A stretch of DNA of 64,000 nucleotides from Kryptolebias marmoratus (GCF_001649575.2 NC_051434.1:19703276-19767275); one strand, 5' to 3'; shown: positions 24,001 through 36,191, numbered from the stretch's first letter. A program made the numbers and translations. The notes: generated by a model from the sequence alone, not told the origin.

Positions 24001-26877
24001 CGAGCTCATTTTAATTTAACGTGCGAATAATTGATTTATTGTTTATCTCAACAGGCCTACGTCGAATTAATGAAAATGTCTTTGTCTTTTTGGGCATTTC
24101 TTTCACAGAAGAGATGCCTTTCCGTTTTGGAATTGATCAAACTTTTTTGTTTGAGCCATGACCCACAGGCTTCAGATAGGATAAATAAGACAGAACAATG
24201 AGACTTTTATCTTTGGATTTTATAGTCTATCTTACAATTACTTGTCTTAAATTCTGGGAGGGTTGTTGTCTGATTTAAAAGAAAAAAGAATCAACAAATT
24301 AGCATCTGGTATTTAGTTCTTTATCTGTTGTGCCAAACCTTTCTGATCTGACCCTAAAACTGAGCTACATATTGAACTGGGCCTTAGGTGTCCCATTAAC
24401 CTCCTAACAGTAAGTAACCACAGTAGTATAAACCCTCTAAATCATTATTCTTTGAGCTTATTCTGCTCAATAATATCTTTAATCAGGGTTTAGGCTTGCT
24501 GCCTCATGCACATTATAGCTCTGCATTCAGTTACTTTTTGCAGATGTGTCAAAATGCTTTACTTACTGTTACTGCTTAAATACAGTGTAGTGGTTTAAGA
24601 AATCCTTAAAGTTATCGACAGTGTTCAGAATTTACAAGCCCCACTTCGCAAAAGGTCAGAGGGTTCGGTGGTGCCGGTGTGATGTCAGTCTGCCCAGGGC
24701 TACGGTGTAGCTCTCCACCATCAGTGTGTGAATGACTGAATGTAGTGTGAAGCGCTTTGGGGTTCTTGGACTAGATAAACCGCTATACAAGTGCAGGTGA
24801 TTTCCTACCGTCCTCACAGTCTGACCTGGACAGGCTTAAAGCTACTAGTTTACTCTGGCTACCCTCATGATTGGCTGCTGCTTCCTTACTGATCTGAACA
24901 AACAAATAAATAAATAAATAAATAAATGTACAGCAGAATGCCAACTCTGCAAACTCAAATGAATGTCAAAATATTGAAATGGACAGAGTTTAAAGAAACT
25001 CTCAAAAGTAACCACTGGATGTTCATCTACGACTTTTGGGAACAACATAATGTAAGATGACCGCCGCAGCTAATTGACCCCAGCCAGGACAAAAATGGCT
25101 CTAATTCAGTCAATTTTACAGGCATCGAGTTACATTTGGTGTGGTAGTAGCTGAGAGTCATCCTCAACGCTTCAACTGCTAACAGATGAGATTGAACATA
25201 ACAACATTTTTTTTAGGTTTGACCGGAGCAGTTACAACTTGTCATCACAGGATGATCTTAGTCTAAAACTCTGTAATAAATCCCAAACATATCCCGTGTC
25301 CGATGTTTCCAGTTTCTCGCCGTCCCCGTTTGGCTGATTTTAAGTATTTTCGTTTTCTCCCGACCCTGCGGCAGAGCCTGAAGCAGCGCCTGGGGAAGGG
25401 CAGCATCCAAGCCAGGCTGGGCCGGCCCGTCGGGGCCCTGATGCGTGGAGGACCTGCTGGGGGCAGAGGAGGAATGCGAGGAATGCGAGGGATACCCCGG
25501 GGCGTCAGGGGAGGACTCAGAGGAGGATCCATCCGAGGAGCTTTGACTTCTCTGAGGGGTGTGTATGCCAACCTGTCCACACGAGGAGGGCTGTTGTTTA
25601 TCGTTTCAGCCTTGCATCCACAAGGAAGTAGCATTTTCAGAGCCCCTGAATGTTTTTTTTTTAATGACTTCTAGAGGGAAGAAACATTGTGTGGACAGCC
25701 TAAATACAACCCTTTTAAAACTGCAATCCCACAGACCCGCCTCTAATCCAACAGATTCCATGCTTGGATTTGTGCTGCAGTTGTGGTTTCTAAACTACAG
25801 CAAAACCTTCATTTACATTGAGCAGACAAGGCTGACGAACAGTAACAGCTGTAAATAAACCCGTGCAAAAAAACAATAAATTATCTAAGGACAAATGGGT
25901 TTTTTTATCACCATTTTACTGTGAACAATATGAACAAAATAAATGCTGCAGAAAAAAGTATGGATTTAAAATAACATGGGAAATGAGAACGGTTTAAACC
26001 TTCCTTCCAGCTGTCCCTCACTGGCCTGAAAAGTGTCCATTATGTCCACATATTTGGACCGATCCTACTCCCAGTGAACCCTGTCCTACATTTTTTGGTT
26101 TGTAGTTTAATGTGACGCAAAGAAGAAGTTCCACTTTGTTGTCAGTCCATAAAAAAAAGATTCAGTTCATTTTCCATCCTCGTCTTTTTATTCTCATGTT
26201 TGCAGTTTGTGTGAGCCGTACATACACGCGCCACGTCTCGTTTCCTGTTTCATCAGTGTTAGAGCGCCTCTTACATGCAGCACTTTCAGTTTTCTGTTTC
26301 AGACAAACCAAAAGATTGTTTTGGGAGGGGAAACGTTTTCCGTGTGGCTCAGCGTTCCCCTATCAGGCTGTAGTTTGATTGTTTGTTTCGGCTTTTCTGC
26401 ACTGATGTGATGCGACGTTTCTAACAGGCAGGCGAATGACCACAGGTGGACCCATGCGAGGTCGCGGCTTCGCTGGTCGCCTCCCGATGCGCAGCAGAGG
26501 AGGCTGGTTCCGCGGAGGACTGGGTGGAAGAGGTGGACCTCTGTCTCGAGGAGGGGGTCGAGGGGGAATTCTCCGAGGCAGAGGTGAGCTCTTTTTTTTC
26601 CCCCCTTTTTTTGTTTCAGCTCTCTGAGGCTTTACTTCTCACCCATTCAGACTCTGTTTGTTTTCCTGAAACAGGCCGCGGCGGGCTGCGCGGGCGCGGC
26701 GGATTCGCCGGCCGAGGAGGTCGAGGCCGTGGGCGGGGCAGAGGCGTGGGTCGGCCGGTTGTTACCCGCGAACAGCTGGACAACCAATTAGATGCCTACA
26801 TGTCAAAGACCAAGGGTCACTTGGACGCAGAGCTGGACGCCTACATGGCGCAGGCGGACCCGGACAGCATGGAGTGA
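15044..26877 (+). CDS. chtop: Chromatin target of PRMT1
   Basis: Coding exons are 15044-15108, 16220-16370, 25375-25558, 26428-26583 and 26675-26877, total 759 nt and 252 residues (human about 248). The exon holding the start opens at 15019. Landmarks in order: [50 protein letters not shown] (to residue 72), [18 protein letters not shown], a long Gly/Arg-rich region (about residues 95-215, the PRMT1 methylation region) and the conserved C-terminus [20 protein letters not shown] followed by [11 protein letters not shown]. All introns are GT-AG and phases agree. CHTOP is a nuclear TREX component that helps load NXF1 for mRNA export and recruits PRMT1; this is family knowledge. The gene is stretched by a 9-kb repeat-filled intron (16371-25374). 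Confidence 0.97.
15109..16219 (+). other. chtop intron 2
   Basis: A 1.1-kb intron with a C-rich run at 15710-15720. No gene, RNA or repeat was recognised in it. Confidence 0.5.
16414..16500 (+). repeat. hAT-like end fragment
   Basis: CAGGGGTCTGCAACCTGCGG followed by CTCTCTGG resembles a common fish hAT terminus. No matching opposite end or target duplication was located, so only a fragment is called. Confidence 0.45.
17331..17786 (+). mobile_element. hAT MITE with BED-finger relic
   Basis: Ends TAGGGCTGCAATGATTAGTC and, on the right, ATTAGTTGCAGCCCTA form an inverted repeat. The flanks are ATAGAATA (17323-17330) and ATAGATTA (17787-17794), an 8-bp duplication with one mismatch. Inside, from 17513, a frame opens [18 protein letters not shown], stops, and continues as [20 protein letters not shown] then HEHLKRTHV, a BED-type zinc finger. 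The first zinc-binding cysteine is replaced by arginine. This is a deletion derivative of a BED-carrying hAT transposon. Confidence 0.88.
17903..18844. mobile_element. hAT-like element spanning an assembly gap
   Basis: Perfect 16-bp inverted repeats TAGTGCTGGGCGATAT lie at 17903-17918 and 18829-18844. Flanks are ATGATGAT (17895-17902) and GTGATGAT (18845-18852), an 8-bp duplication with one mismatch. Subterminal sequence is rich in ATATCGTGATAT-type palindromes. The middle 526 bases are unknown. It begins only 116 bases after the previous hAT element ends. Confidence 0.82.
18118..18643. other. Assembly gap (526 N)
   Basis: A run of N interrupts the hAT-like element. Any open frames called across it are artefacts. 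Confidence 0.99.
19055..19068 (+). promoter_or_regulatory. CTCF-like motif in chtop intron 3
   Basis: CCACTAGCTGGCGG fits the vertebrate CTCF core at all but one position. Occupancy cannot be judged from sequence. Confidence 0.3.
19850..20735 (-). mobile_element. Truncated Tc1-like transposon
   Basis: One end is present at 19850 (TACAACCCCTGGCAAAAAG, next to TA). On the minus strand the transposase C-terminal half reads across 20148-20528 with [35 protein letters not shown] and [12 protein letters not shown], containing the second Asp and the Glu of the DDE triad. A further part (20530-20700) shows [14 protein letters not shown] and SLMIWGCM before a stop. The N-terminal DNA-binding region and the other inverted repeat are missing, so the copy is dead. 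Confidence 0.9.
20883..21050 (+). repeat. tRNA-derived SINE-like repeat
   Basis: The head has a B-box GGTTCGAGCCC and an A-box-like GGGTGGTCAGT at tRNA-like spacing, with a TCTTGTAATCC anticodon-like segment (TGT, threonine-like). The tail CAGGAAGGGCATCCGGCGTA and CTCGCTGTGGCAACCCCTGA is a phrase common in fish dispersed repeats. No mature tRNA fold with matched acceptor stem is evident. It lies in chtop intron 3. Confidence 0.6.
21060..23014 (+). other. chtop intron 3, middle part
   Basis: No exon was recognised. There are A and T runs near 22036 and 22068 and a phrase GGTGTAGATTCTCAGTCATA at about 22830 that recurs near 51176, so part is repetitive. The frames around 21345-21680 match no family I know. 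Confidence 0.4.
23023..23569. mobile_element. hAT MITE, TAGGGTTGCCAACT ends
   Basis: Perfect 14-bp inverted repeats TAGGGTTGCCAACT lie at 23023-23036 and 23556-23569. The flanks AGTGTGAC (23015-23022) and AGTGTGAG (23570-23577) are an 8-bp duplication with one mismatch. No intact transposase is encoded. It lies in chtop intron 3. Confidence 0.88.
23578..25374 (+). other. chtop intron 3, right part
   Basis: Contains a LINE-tail-like fragment (24641-24800), an (AAAT)n run at 24905-24928 and a copy of the unclassified dispersed family (25015-25175). Positions 23578-24640 hold nothing I can name. Confidence 0.45.
24641..24800 (+). repeat. LINE 3'-tail-like fragment
   Basis: The phrases GAATGACTGAATGTAGTGTG, AAGCGCTTTGGGGTTCTTGG and ACCGCTATACAAGTGCAGG resemble the conserved 3' tail shared by L2-like LINEs and their SINE partners in fish. 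Clade is uncertain. Confidence 0.5.
25559..26427 (+). other. chtop intron 4
   Basis: A 0.87-kb intron. No repeat, RNA gene or further exon was recognised. Confidence 0.5.
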
Positions 26878-27094
26878 AGGACCGAGGACGTGCAGGACTG
26901 TGTAGCTGACGTGTACGGTGTAGTGTAGCGTTAGGTGGACGTGCTAACACAGGGCCGCCTGACTATTGTTTAATTCTGCAGCAACCTGTTATTGAAAGAA
27001 CCGCTTAACTGAAGAATAGGTGTGTGAAGACTTATTTCAAAGCGTTAGCCCTGATGTCCGTAGACTTCAATGCTTCTCTGAGAATCCTTTCATT

Positions 27095-27130
<36 letters not shown>

Positions 27131-27410
27131 GAGACAAATGTGTGACATAAAAACAGGGATTCAGGCGAATATCTCCTATGTTAGTTTTTCCCTGTTTGTC
27201 TGCTCGGTCCTTTTGAGTTCTTTTACTGGCTCATATTAAATACCTGCAATGTCAAACCTTTTTTAAAAATGCTTTACGAGAGCGCAATCAAAGACATTTT
27301 AAAGTCTCATCTTTTTTCCTCATTTTGTATTTAAAAGATGTAGTACTGTTAAGGTTCTGGGTTATTTGTATTCCCTTCAAATGTTTTAAAATAAAAGTAA
27401 AAGCAAACTT
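26878..27410 (+). other. chtop 3' UTR with poly(A) signal
   Basis: Non-coding sequence after the chtop stop, with AATAAA at 27390-27395. It contains an uninterrupted 31-T tract at 27096-27126. The end point is inferred. Confidence 0.6.
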
Positions 27411-27774
27411 CTGAGTTATGTTAACTGAGAGTTTTGAATGTGCTGATTAAAAGTTTTGATTCAGTTCCGTTTTATTTGGCGCAAGTTCAATTCCCTTCGA
27501 ATATAATACAATAATACAATCACTGACACATACAGTACATTAGGAGATGTCAGATAGACCAGACTCAGGACGAGCGGCCATCTGGGGAAGAGACAAAGAC
27601 AGACACAGAATGACTGGTCCAGGTGTAGTTCCTATGGGTAGAAAAACATCTTAATGATAGAAATAAATACAAAAACAAACATGGAGAGTAGAGAGAGTAA
27701 AGAGCAGCAGAGGGAGGAAATGTGGTCAGTTTGTCCTCCAGCAGTCTAAGCGTACAGCAGCAGAACTAAGGGAT

Positions 27775-28076
27775 CAAAAAAGAAAGAAAGCAGACTGGGT
27801 GTCAGCCTCACAGACAGAAGCTGGAAGTTGGTTCCACCAGAGAGGAGCCTGAGAACTGAAAGCTCTGCCTCCTGTGCTACTTTTAGAAACTCTAGGAACC
27901 AGAAGTAAACCTGCAGGCTGAGAGTGAAGTGCTCTGTCAGGAAAATATGGAACAATAAGATTATTAATATAAGATGGAGCTTGGTTGTTAAGAGTTTTGT
28001 ATGTTAGAAGTAAGATTTTAAATCCTGTTTTAGTTGAAGATGTGTAAATATTTCTCACTTCTCTTGGTTGTTGCAA
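27775..28076 (-). pseudogene. L2-like LINE reverse transcriptase C-terminal fragment
   Basis: The minus strand encodes GFKILLLTYKTLNNQAPSYI, VPYFPDRALHSQPAGLLLVP, RVSKSSTGGRAFSSQAPLWW and NQLPASVCEAD, the familiar end of ORF2 in L2-type fish LINEs. It is truncated at the 5' side as usual for LINE insertions. Confidence 0.85.
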
Positions 28077-30440
28077 AGAAAAAAAGGCTCATTAACAAAC
28101 CTGTGGTGAGTTAAAAGTATTCAGCCCCTGTGGTAGTCTGATTTGTTGCCTTAATGCTTGTATTTTTGGGAGAGGAGGGGAAGTATCTTTTAATACACAG
28201 TGGGGGTTTTTTTTACACTAAAGTAAGAAAGTAGACCACAGAAAACCTGAGTGTGTACCGTCTGAGTGATGAACTTATTTGCTCTCGGATGCTCATTTTT
28301 GAAAATCTGAGAAGCTGTATGTTGGCTGTAGTTAAATAATTGGTCACAATGTGTCACTGTTGGTTTACAATTTCTCATAACAAAACCCTTCAAAACTATA
28401 CATATGCCAAATTTAATTTGTTTCTGTTTTTCTCTTTTATTTGTATTATCTTAGTAATCGTAGACATTTATTATCACTTCTCAATATGGCATTTATTTAT
28501 TGTTAACTGAACATTATGATTGCCAGCAGTGGTATAATCCAGGTATGTTTTCCAGTATTTCCTTCCTTTAAAAGGACGAGCCCGTTTACTGAAAGGCAGC
28601 AGAAAAGGCCTCATGTGAAAAAAACTTGGGTCGCTCTGGATGGGTGACGCACATGACCCCGAGCAGCATCACCGTTGGTGTCTGAGTGCAACCTTAAGAT
28701 GCAATACGACGCTGGTTCTCAACGAGCACGAAAATGACTAACATCTCCAAATATCACAACGAAATACCAAACGAGAAAAAAAATAAAACAAAAAGGACGA
28801 GTGTCCAGCCTTTAACCCTGGTTGAAGGCTGCGGTCCAGGATGTGATGGCTCCAACACACAGCGTGGTCTCGGCTCTTCCTCTCGGCCGCCAACAAATAT
28901 AAACACAAATTTGAGGTAACTGGAATCTGATTTCTTTGTCGTTTTGCACCTTTTTTTTTGCCAAGTCATCTCTAGGGGACTTCAGTGGTTCTGTAGAAGC
29001 GGTCAAAAACTCACTGATTGACCATCGTCCACTTGGAATTTTCTCAAAAAATTCTTTATTGCAATTTTTGTTTTGGGTTGTTTCCATTTGGAGTCAAGAT
29101 TGCATTTCGCTTGAGCCACTTTCTGGCTGTTTCTGCCTTTTTTTTTTTGCTTTACTGAACCGTGAATACCACCAGTGGTACTTGTACCACAGTATGACAA
29201 CCATTTCATTGTGTTGAGGATGACTCTCAGCTACCACCACGTCAAACATTTGCATAATTGCTATGAAACTGGCTGAGTTGAAGCCATTTTTTGTGTTTGC
29301 TAAGGTTGTTAAGCTGCGATGGTCATCTTGAAGTTTGGCGATTCCAAATATGTGCATCCTGTTATTGCTTTCTGAAAGTTTCAATAAAACACACACAGGC
29401 ACGGGCAAAACCATTATTCCTTTATGGGGCCAGGCGGTAATTATTACCCCAGGATCATCCGAATGGTGTGATAAATGCTCACATATCAAAGTGCAACATA
29501 ATTATCGTTATTATTACTAACTTCATCAGCAAAGAGGGTTCGGGACAGTGTCCTCAGGAAGCATTTTGTCGGGGTGCTAAACTCAAAACCTTGGATGAGT
29601 CCGGGTGTAAAATGAAAGATACCGAGCAAAAACCACAAAACCTCAGTTGGAAACTATGGAAGGTTTTTGCTTAATTCAAGTTGTTTTTCTTTTCTGCGTC
29701 TATTTCAAAACAAGTTCAAACAGCAGGGAGCAGCAGGGAGCTCTGAGGGACAGAACAGGTCCTACAGGTCTGACAGTTCCCCGTTCTGAAAAGCGCACAT
29801 TATTGTTGCGTAAACATCGTCCCTGCCATCATGCACAACTTCATGCACAATTTCTGTCAGATTTGTTGAGCTAACGGGGGGGGGGGGTTGCATCTCGTGA
29901 GGGTCACGCTATACGTTGTAGCAGCATGCTCCTGTTATCACCTGATGACTTCAAGGTGCAGGTTTTCCCACAAAACCTTACTCTGTGGTGGTCATAATGT
30001 TATGGCTGACTGATGAATAAAAAGTGGCCAAGATGAAGTCATGCATGAGCGGACAAGAAACATAGGGAGAACACTTTGTTGATCCTTTAGGAGTTTTTCT
30101 AGTATCATCACCTCCCTTGTCACCTTGTCAGTCAGGACAAGTAGTCCTTACTGGGAATAAAGTCTTGTCCTGAAACGGTGGGACATCATTTCCGGGTTAG
30201 GAGTTCTGTTGTCCTAACAAGGACAGAAATGCAGCTCATTCGGGTCATGGTGGCGACAGGTCTGCGAGGGGAAGTTCTGTGTCATCCCGAAGCACTCTCA
30301 GGCCAGAGAGGATAGAGGAGCTGACTCCCACCACCAGCTGTGTATATTTATTAATGCTTTAAGGACTTTTAATGGTTTGTAACTATTTATTTGACAAGCT
30401 TTTTTAAACTTATGTGCTCAATGTTTGGAGTTGCTTTGCA
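28077..30440. other. chtop-txnip spacer, left part
   Basis: Contains a reverse copy of the dispersed repeat family at 29200-29395 (ATGACTCTCAGCTACCACCA) and a G run at 29875-29887. Stretches 28077-29150 and 29900-30440 show no feature I can support. Confidence 0.45.
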
Positions 30441-30775
30441 GCGCCTTTAAAGTGCATTCAAACCCCTCGAGTTTTTCCACACTTTGTCCCATTATGGCCA
30501 CAAAACTTACACATTTTACTGGGATTTTATGTGATATGCCAATGCAAAGTAGAGCATAAATCTGAAATGGAAGGCAAATTATAAATGGTTTTCATAACCT
30601 TTTTACAAATAAAAAGTGTGGTGTGCATTTTTGTCAGGACTTTATAGGACCACCTTACGGCTGCAGTCAGGTTGGATGGAAGAGGTTCAGTGAACAGCAG
30701 TTTTCAAGTCTTGCCACAGATCCTCAGTATGATTTAGGTCTGGACTTTGACTGGACCATATACCAAAACCTTTGG
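30440..30775 (-). mobile_element. Tc1/mariner-type fragment
   Basis: CGAGTTTTTCCACACTTTGT, CATTTTACTGGGATTTTATG and GTCTGGACTTTGACTGGACC are hallmark phrases of a widespread Tc1-like family of fish and amphibians. Only one end region survives. Confidence 0.65.
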
Positions 30776-31764
30776 TATATGTCCATTTTGGATTTATAGC
30801 CCCCCCTGGAGAAAACTATACCAGCCGCCACTGGTTTTAAGAGTAAAACATTTTGCAAACCAGATATATTTATAACATAAAATTCCAGCAAAATACTTTG
30901 AAGTTTGTGTTTGTAACGGGACAAAATGTGGAAAAGTTCAAGAGATGTGAAGACCTTTTCACACCTCTTGAGCAATGAGTAAGAAGTCGGGTACACCTTG
31001 GACAGGTTGCCAGTCCACTGCAGTGCTAACACAAAGTCACACAAGACACACATGCATGCACACACACACACGTCATAAATGTTTGTTTTCTTGACAGAAA
31101 ACAGATGCTGGCCTCAGCCCTCGATCGTCCTGCAGCGCTGACACTTCAAAAAGACACTTCTCCTGTTTATGTGACGGCGTCTGCAAAACCAGTTAGTGAA
31201 AGTAAGTTAAAGTTCACATAAAAACAAAGTAATCTCATTGGATCAAAAACAAGCTGCAGCCGTCAGCAACAACTGTGGGCTGGGCCGGTCATATGATCCT
31301 TCTCCTGACAAAGGCAGCCGTCAAGAAGCTGCTTAATTATCAGCTCTGCAGATCAGAACCGCTCAGACAGTTTACATAGTTATAGCAATCTGGGTTTTTT
31401 ATATCTAAAGAGCTAGGACCTTTGTCAGAATGAATGATGCCTATTAGACTGAGTCACCCAGACAGCTGGACGTCCGCTAATGAATCTTTGTCGAGCAGTA
31501 AATTCAAACAGGTCGCAGGAAGTGCACATCCTGTCCTGAACACAGTTTCATTAAAAGTTAGGTGTAACTGAAAGTGATGTATGGTGCCATTTTTAAAAAT
31601 AGAGTTCAAACTGAAGCAGCTGAAGAAAAGGCAGGAAAGAAGAAGGAGTAAAAAACAAACTGAAAATCTGATCACAGGCTCCTTCAGCAAAACTCTTTTC
31701 AACATGTTTAAAGTTTTTCAGATGTTTGTACCGCCTGACAGTTTCTTTAAATCCGGTCAGTAAA

Positions 31765-32090
31765 TTAGAGGGCTGGCATTTCTTGAAGGAGTGCGTATCA
31801 GCCGCCTCCTTTCACGCCAGAGTTGTAGCTGAAAGTCATCTTATGTTCAGAAATGACAGCGTTGTTGCCGCTGTGGCCAAACCTTGAAAACAGTGTCATG
31901 TGACACTGGGAGACGTCACACTCGGAGCATGGGCTGTGAGTGACTCTCAGCTACTACCACACCAAGTTTCAACTCAGTGTCTGTTAAACTCACTGACGTA
32001 CAGTCATTTGTGTGTTAGCTGACGTTGTTTAGACGTGGCAGACATCTTGAATTGGACTGACTCAGTAGGAGATGAACGTCCGTGATAGGA
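31765..32090 (-). repeat. Dispersed repeat family, reverse copy
   Basis: Reads GGCTGGCATTTCTTGAAGGA at one end and TGACTCTCAGCTACTACCAC in the middle, then CATCTTGAATTGGACTGA, the inverse of the forward copies at 25015 and 50895. Confidence 0.6.
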
Positions 32091-32399
32091 TGCCACTTGT
32101 GCAGTAAGTCCAGTCGTGAAATGTCATCGCTACTAATCACACACTAAAAATATGGCAGGAAGTAATGAAGACCTATAAGCTTATGACACAGAATCCCAGC
32201 CTAACAGAACAAGAACACACTGCAGTTTCCAGACCCTAGACCTTTTTTGGATCGGACATACTGTATACTTCTTCAGGTTCCTCCAGATGCGCGCCTATCT
32301 CAGTAAGAACCGCAAGGATATTAAACTCAGCATGGGTTGAAATTTAATTCTTTAAAACAATAAAGCTGACAAACAATTCAACTGTAAACAAGGCTGTCT

Positions 32400-32770
32400 T
32401 ATATGCTGCTTCAGGCCAAAGATGAGAACATGTTGCACAGAAAGGAAAGATGGGAGCTCGAATCGGGTAATAGAAATGTCTGAAGGGGACTGGGAGAACA
32501 TATGTTGTTATCAATGGGCCTCCACTAACTCTTTGGTATGGAGGGAGCATTGTTGGAAAAATATCATGAGATATTTCAAGACTCCCTATCAAAGCTTATT
32601 TAAGGATGCAAACCAAGAGGGCTGGAGACAATGTGGTTCAACGAGAAGCAAATCACTACCACATCTTCTGAGTTTGCCCCAAGTTAAACAGTTACTGGGC
32701 TGGTATCAATAAGGTGTTAAACGAAGTGTTTGAAATTCAAAAAACATGCGATTTTAAAATCACAGAGCGG
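32400..32770 (+). pseudogene. L1/Tx1-like LINE ORF2 C-terminal relic
   Basis: Translation gives SLVWREHCWKNIMRYFKTPY and GWRQCGS, then after a frame change NHYHIF and VCPKLN, the cysteine-containing C-terminal region of L1/Tx1-type ORF2 proteins in fish. The frame is broken. Confidence 0.7.
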
Positions 32771-32945
32771 GCTCAGAGGATGCTGAGGAGCACAGAGTAC
32801 AGAGGTCACAAACGTTCGGCAAGGTTGACAGCTGCTGACCTCCAGACTTCATGTGGAACAGTGCTTAGAGAGCTTCAGGGAATGGGTTTCCTGTTGAATC
32901 GAACACGAACATCTGCACAAGTGTCATGCGTGGCCCATGTTTTGT
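32755..32945 (+). pseudogene. Tc1 transposase N-terminal relic
   Basis: Translation gives RAQRMLRSTEYRGHKRSARL followed by TAADLQTSCGTVLRELQGMG, typical of the helix-turn-helix DNA-binding part of Tc1-type transposases. It directly follows the LINE relic, so one element inserted in or beside the other. Confidence 0.7.
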
Positions 32946-33841
32946 AGCCCCTTGCCTGCAGGTTAGCAAACTGCACGAACAGATTTTAAAAACTAGTTCC
33001 TTTTCTAGAGAACGAGGAAGTGAACAAATCCAATTTGTTGCAAAACAACTTGGGTTTTTTTGTAAGACATTTTCATTTATGACCTCGGGATTCTATCTGA
33101 AGAATGTTGTTGGGACACTGCTTACAACTGAAGCTGCAGCTGAGCGAACACGCAGACGAGACATGATGCAACATGTTCTCTGTGGAAGACAGATTAGCCT
33201 GCGACAGAACCAGGGCGGCAGACTGGGACCAGGAGTTTCCGTTGCGGTGACTGATTTCACATTGTTAATGGTGAAAGTGAATAAGCGCTGCATCTTTGTC
33301 GTCCCCCTAAACAGTCACAGCTGCTCAGACACAGCATGCGTTACATATTTAGGGAGCTGGCACACTTAAAAACTGCAGTCCGACTAATTCACCTATCTCC
33401 TGTTTCCATAAAAAAGCACTCTTTAGGGAATAGAAAGGCAGCGGTGCGTGTGGGAACACGATTTCATCTGAGTTGGCGGTGCAGCCTCATTGCTTCAGTG
33501 TGAAAACATTTGTCCACCGAACAGTTGAGGCTTGTAGGTGTTCCTGAACAACTGCTTTCCAGGTTGGAAGTCTTTCAAAGTTTTATGGGATTTTTTTGGG
33601 GAGTGTTTGTTTACTCGTTTTAAGTCCTGGCCTTGCACGTGATCCGTTGCCTAAAGGTTCAGTTTAAAACAGGTTGTTTGCTAATTATCTTCCGTTTAAA
33701 CACAACACTGGTTCACCCCTTGAGTTAGGTGCTCTATTTATTTATTTATTTTGTGTCTAAATGATTTATAGGTTCATTGCAAACAAACAAGAACATCCTG
33801 CTGAAAATGGTATAAAGATTATATAAGTTCTGTCAGCACAT
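32946..33841. other. Unassigned spacer
   Basis: No gene or repeat recognised, apart from an ATTT run near 33736-33752. Confidence 0.4.
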
Positions 33842-35300
33842 CCAGTCAAAAGTTTACACACACGCATCAGGGCCATGAATGTCATAATAAATTGGGGCTT
33901 TTGATTAATTATTTGAACCATTTGTTTTTCAGGGTGGGATGATTATCCAACATACAAGTTCAGTGATTTTGAAAAACAGGTTTGAATTTATTGTGGATTG
34001 TCTCTAATTCACACAGGGTCAAAATCACACATGCATGCTCAAACACATGCATACATTCACCTGCATAAATTAGTAGTGTCTAAGGGCCACTATCCTGCAT
34101 GTTTTAGATGTTTCCCTGCTCTTCAGCAGGTCTTCTAGTTCTGGTGTGTCAAAGCAGAGAAACACCTAACACATGAAGGATAGTGGCCCTCCAGGACCAG
34201 GATTGGACTCCACTGACCTATGTCTTTTAACTTGACGAGGCCATGGCCTATTCACTTCTTGTTAGTGGTCATGAGATGGTAGTCACTGGACTGAGCAGTA
34301 CTCAGAACAATGGGAAATGAAGACCTAATAAGGAGAATTGTAGATTCATATACAGGTCGGTAAAATCTGTTGAAACCGTGTTTAAACAACGTCTGATTCC
34401 AAGATTATCAGTTCAAACAATTGCACATAGGTACACGTTGTCCTGATGTGTCGCCACTTTGCCAAGATCTGGAAGAAGACTCAAACTGCTCCCCTTGGAT
34501 GAAAGGAAATGTTTGGATGTTCAGGAACCAGGAACCAAGGCTCAATCCTGCCATGAACAGGAAACTGCTGGAACACCAGTGTCTCTGTCCACAGTGAAAC
34601 TAGATTTATATCAGCATGGACTGAGAGGGTCCTGACAGAGAAAGAAGCTCCTGCTCCAAAAGAGACACCTTCAAGCTTGATGGACAAACCAGAATGTTTC
34701 CTGGAGAAAAGTTTTATGATCAGATGAGACAAAATTTGAACTATTTGGCCGCAATAACAAGAAGTATGTTTGAAAGAGTCACGGTAAAGCTTTCAAACCT
34801 AAGAACACTGCACCAACTGCCAAGCACGGTGGTGGCAACATCATGCTGTAGTAAACTGGATGGAATAATGAAGGAGGAGGACTACCTCCAAACTCTCCAA
34901 CTTGACCTGAAATCATCAGCTGGAGGACTGAAACTTGGCCACAGCTGGGTGTTCCAACACACATCGGAGCTGCTCTCTGATTGGATGAAACAGGAGAAAA
35001 TTCAGCTGCTGGAACGACTTTCACAAAGCCCCGACATCGACCTGATTGAAAACTTGTGGACTAAAAGCCAGGTCTGTGTCAGGGAACCAACCTTTTAAAA
35101 GAACTCTACTAATTCCACCAAGAAGAGATGTCAAACAGAACTATGCTAGAAGCTCGTTGATGGCTACAAAAAGCCTGTGGTCCAGGAGGAACTCGCTAAG
35201 GGTGATTCAACCAAATATCAGCATGTAGTATTTAACTGAGCCTGTATAATTTGGAAATTGTGTGGACTGGAGAAGAAACACAATCAATTCACCCGTCCTC
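33842..35300 (+). mobile_element. Decayed Tc1-like element with nested MITE
   Basis: CAGTCAAAAGTTTACACACA at 33845 resembles the inverted-repeat start of a Tc1 family. Further in, translated scraps around 34690-34870 and 35030-35060 (CLEKSFMIR; the PDIDLIENLW-like ending) fit a transposase with many stops. A partial copy of the fold-back MITE (34080-34215) lies inside. Boundaries are approximate. Confidence 0.65.
34080..34215. mobile_element. Fold-back MITE, partial copy
   Basis: GGCCACTATCCTGCATGTTT on the left pairs with AAGGATAGTGGCCCTCCAGG on the right, and TTTCCCTGCTC with GAGCAGAGAAAC-like sequence. The outermost left arm is missing. Confidence 0.7.
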
Positions 35301-36191
35301 GTTTTAAAAAAAAAAGTAGTTGAAGTCGTATAATCCTTCAAAACCTGGGAAAAAGAGCGGTTCCAATAAATCATCAAAACCACAGAACTGATGCGACACG
35401 AAAAGCCTTTAAAAACTTCCTACTGAATCTGTAGTTTCAGAACAAACCGGAGATGCTCCTGATTGTGCAGAGTCTCAATGAGTCTAGTAACTTGAAGCAG
35501 CTCAAGGACATTTGATTGGTTGTTGTTGATAGCGCACGGTATGTGTCATTAGCTGACTATGGCCTACTTTAGCGGCCCTAAGAAGTGCTGGTAATGTTGG
35601 AGGTGGAGCGTCAAAAGAATGCAGTCAAGTCAGCCAGTGTACATGTATGTGTGGGCTCACAACACCGCCTGATTCTCAAGGACACGGTCTTGTTTTGGGT
35701 TTTTTGTTTTATTTTCTTCACGTTACTATCAAACCACATTGCAAGAGGGTGAAACGAAAGAGATCCGCCAGAGATCAAAAAATATAGCCCCCTTAAAAAT
35801 GACCCTTTCTGTGAGAGCGCCGTTTTAGGGAAAAATCAACATTTAGGTCAGAAAATAGGAACCCAGAACGTGTGAGACGATTTTAGGGGCTGTTGGACGC
35901 AAAAAAACTGAAAAACAAAAAAACGAGTCACGCGTCGCCTGCACTGGTGCTGAGGATCGCAGCCGCAGTCAGGACAGGCCCGTCTGCAGAAAGGTGCAGT
36001 AAGGACAGACCTGTCTGCCGTCTACACAACAACAGGAAAACACTGTGTTGTATGTTTGAAAGATAAAATATCTATCAGATAATGTATATAACGTGCTCTA
36101 AATTTGGCAGTTAATCTTACTGACAGCAGGTGGAGCTCATAACCATTTGCCACTAAATACTTGCAAATGGTCAGACACCATACCCATAGAT
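35301..36191. other. Unassigned spacer
   Basis: No gene, RNA or named repeat was recognised in this 0.9-kb stretch. Confidence 0.4.
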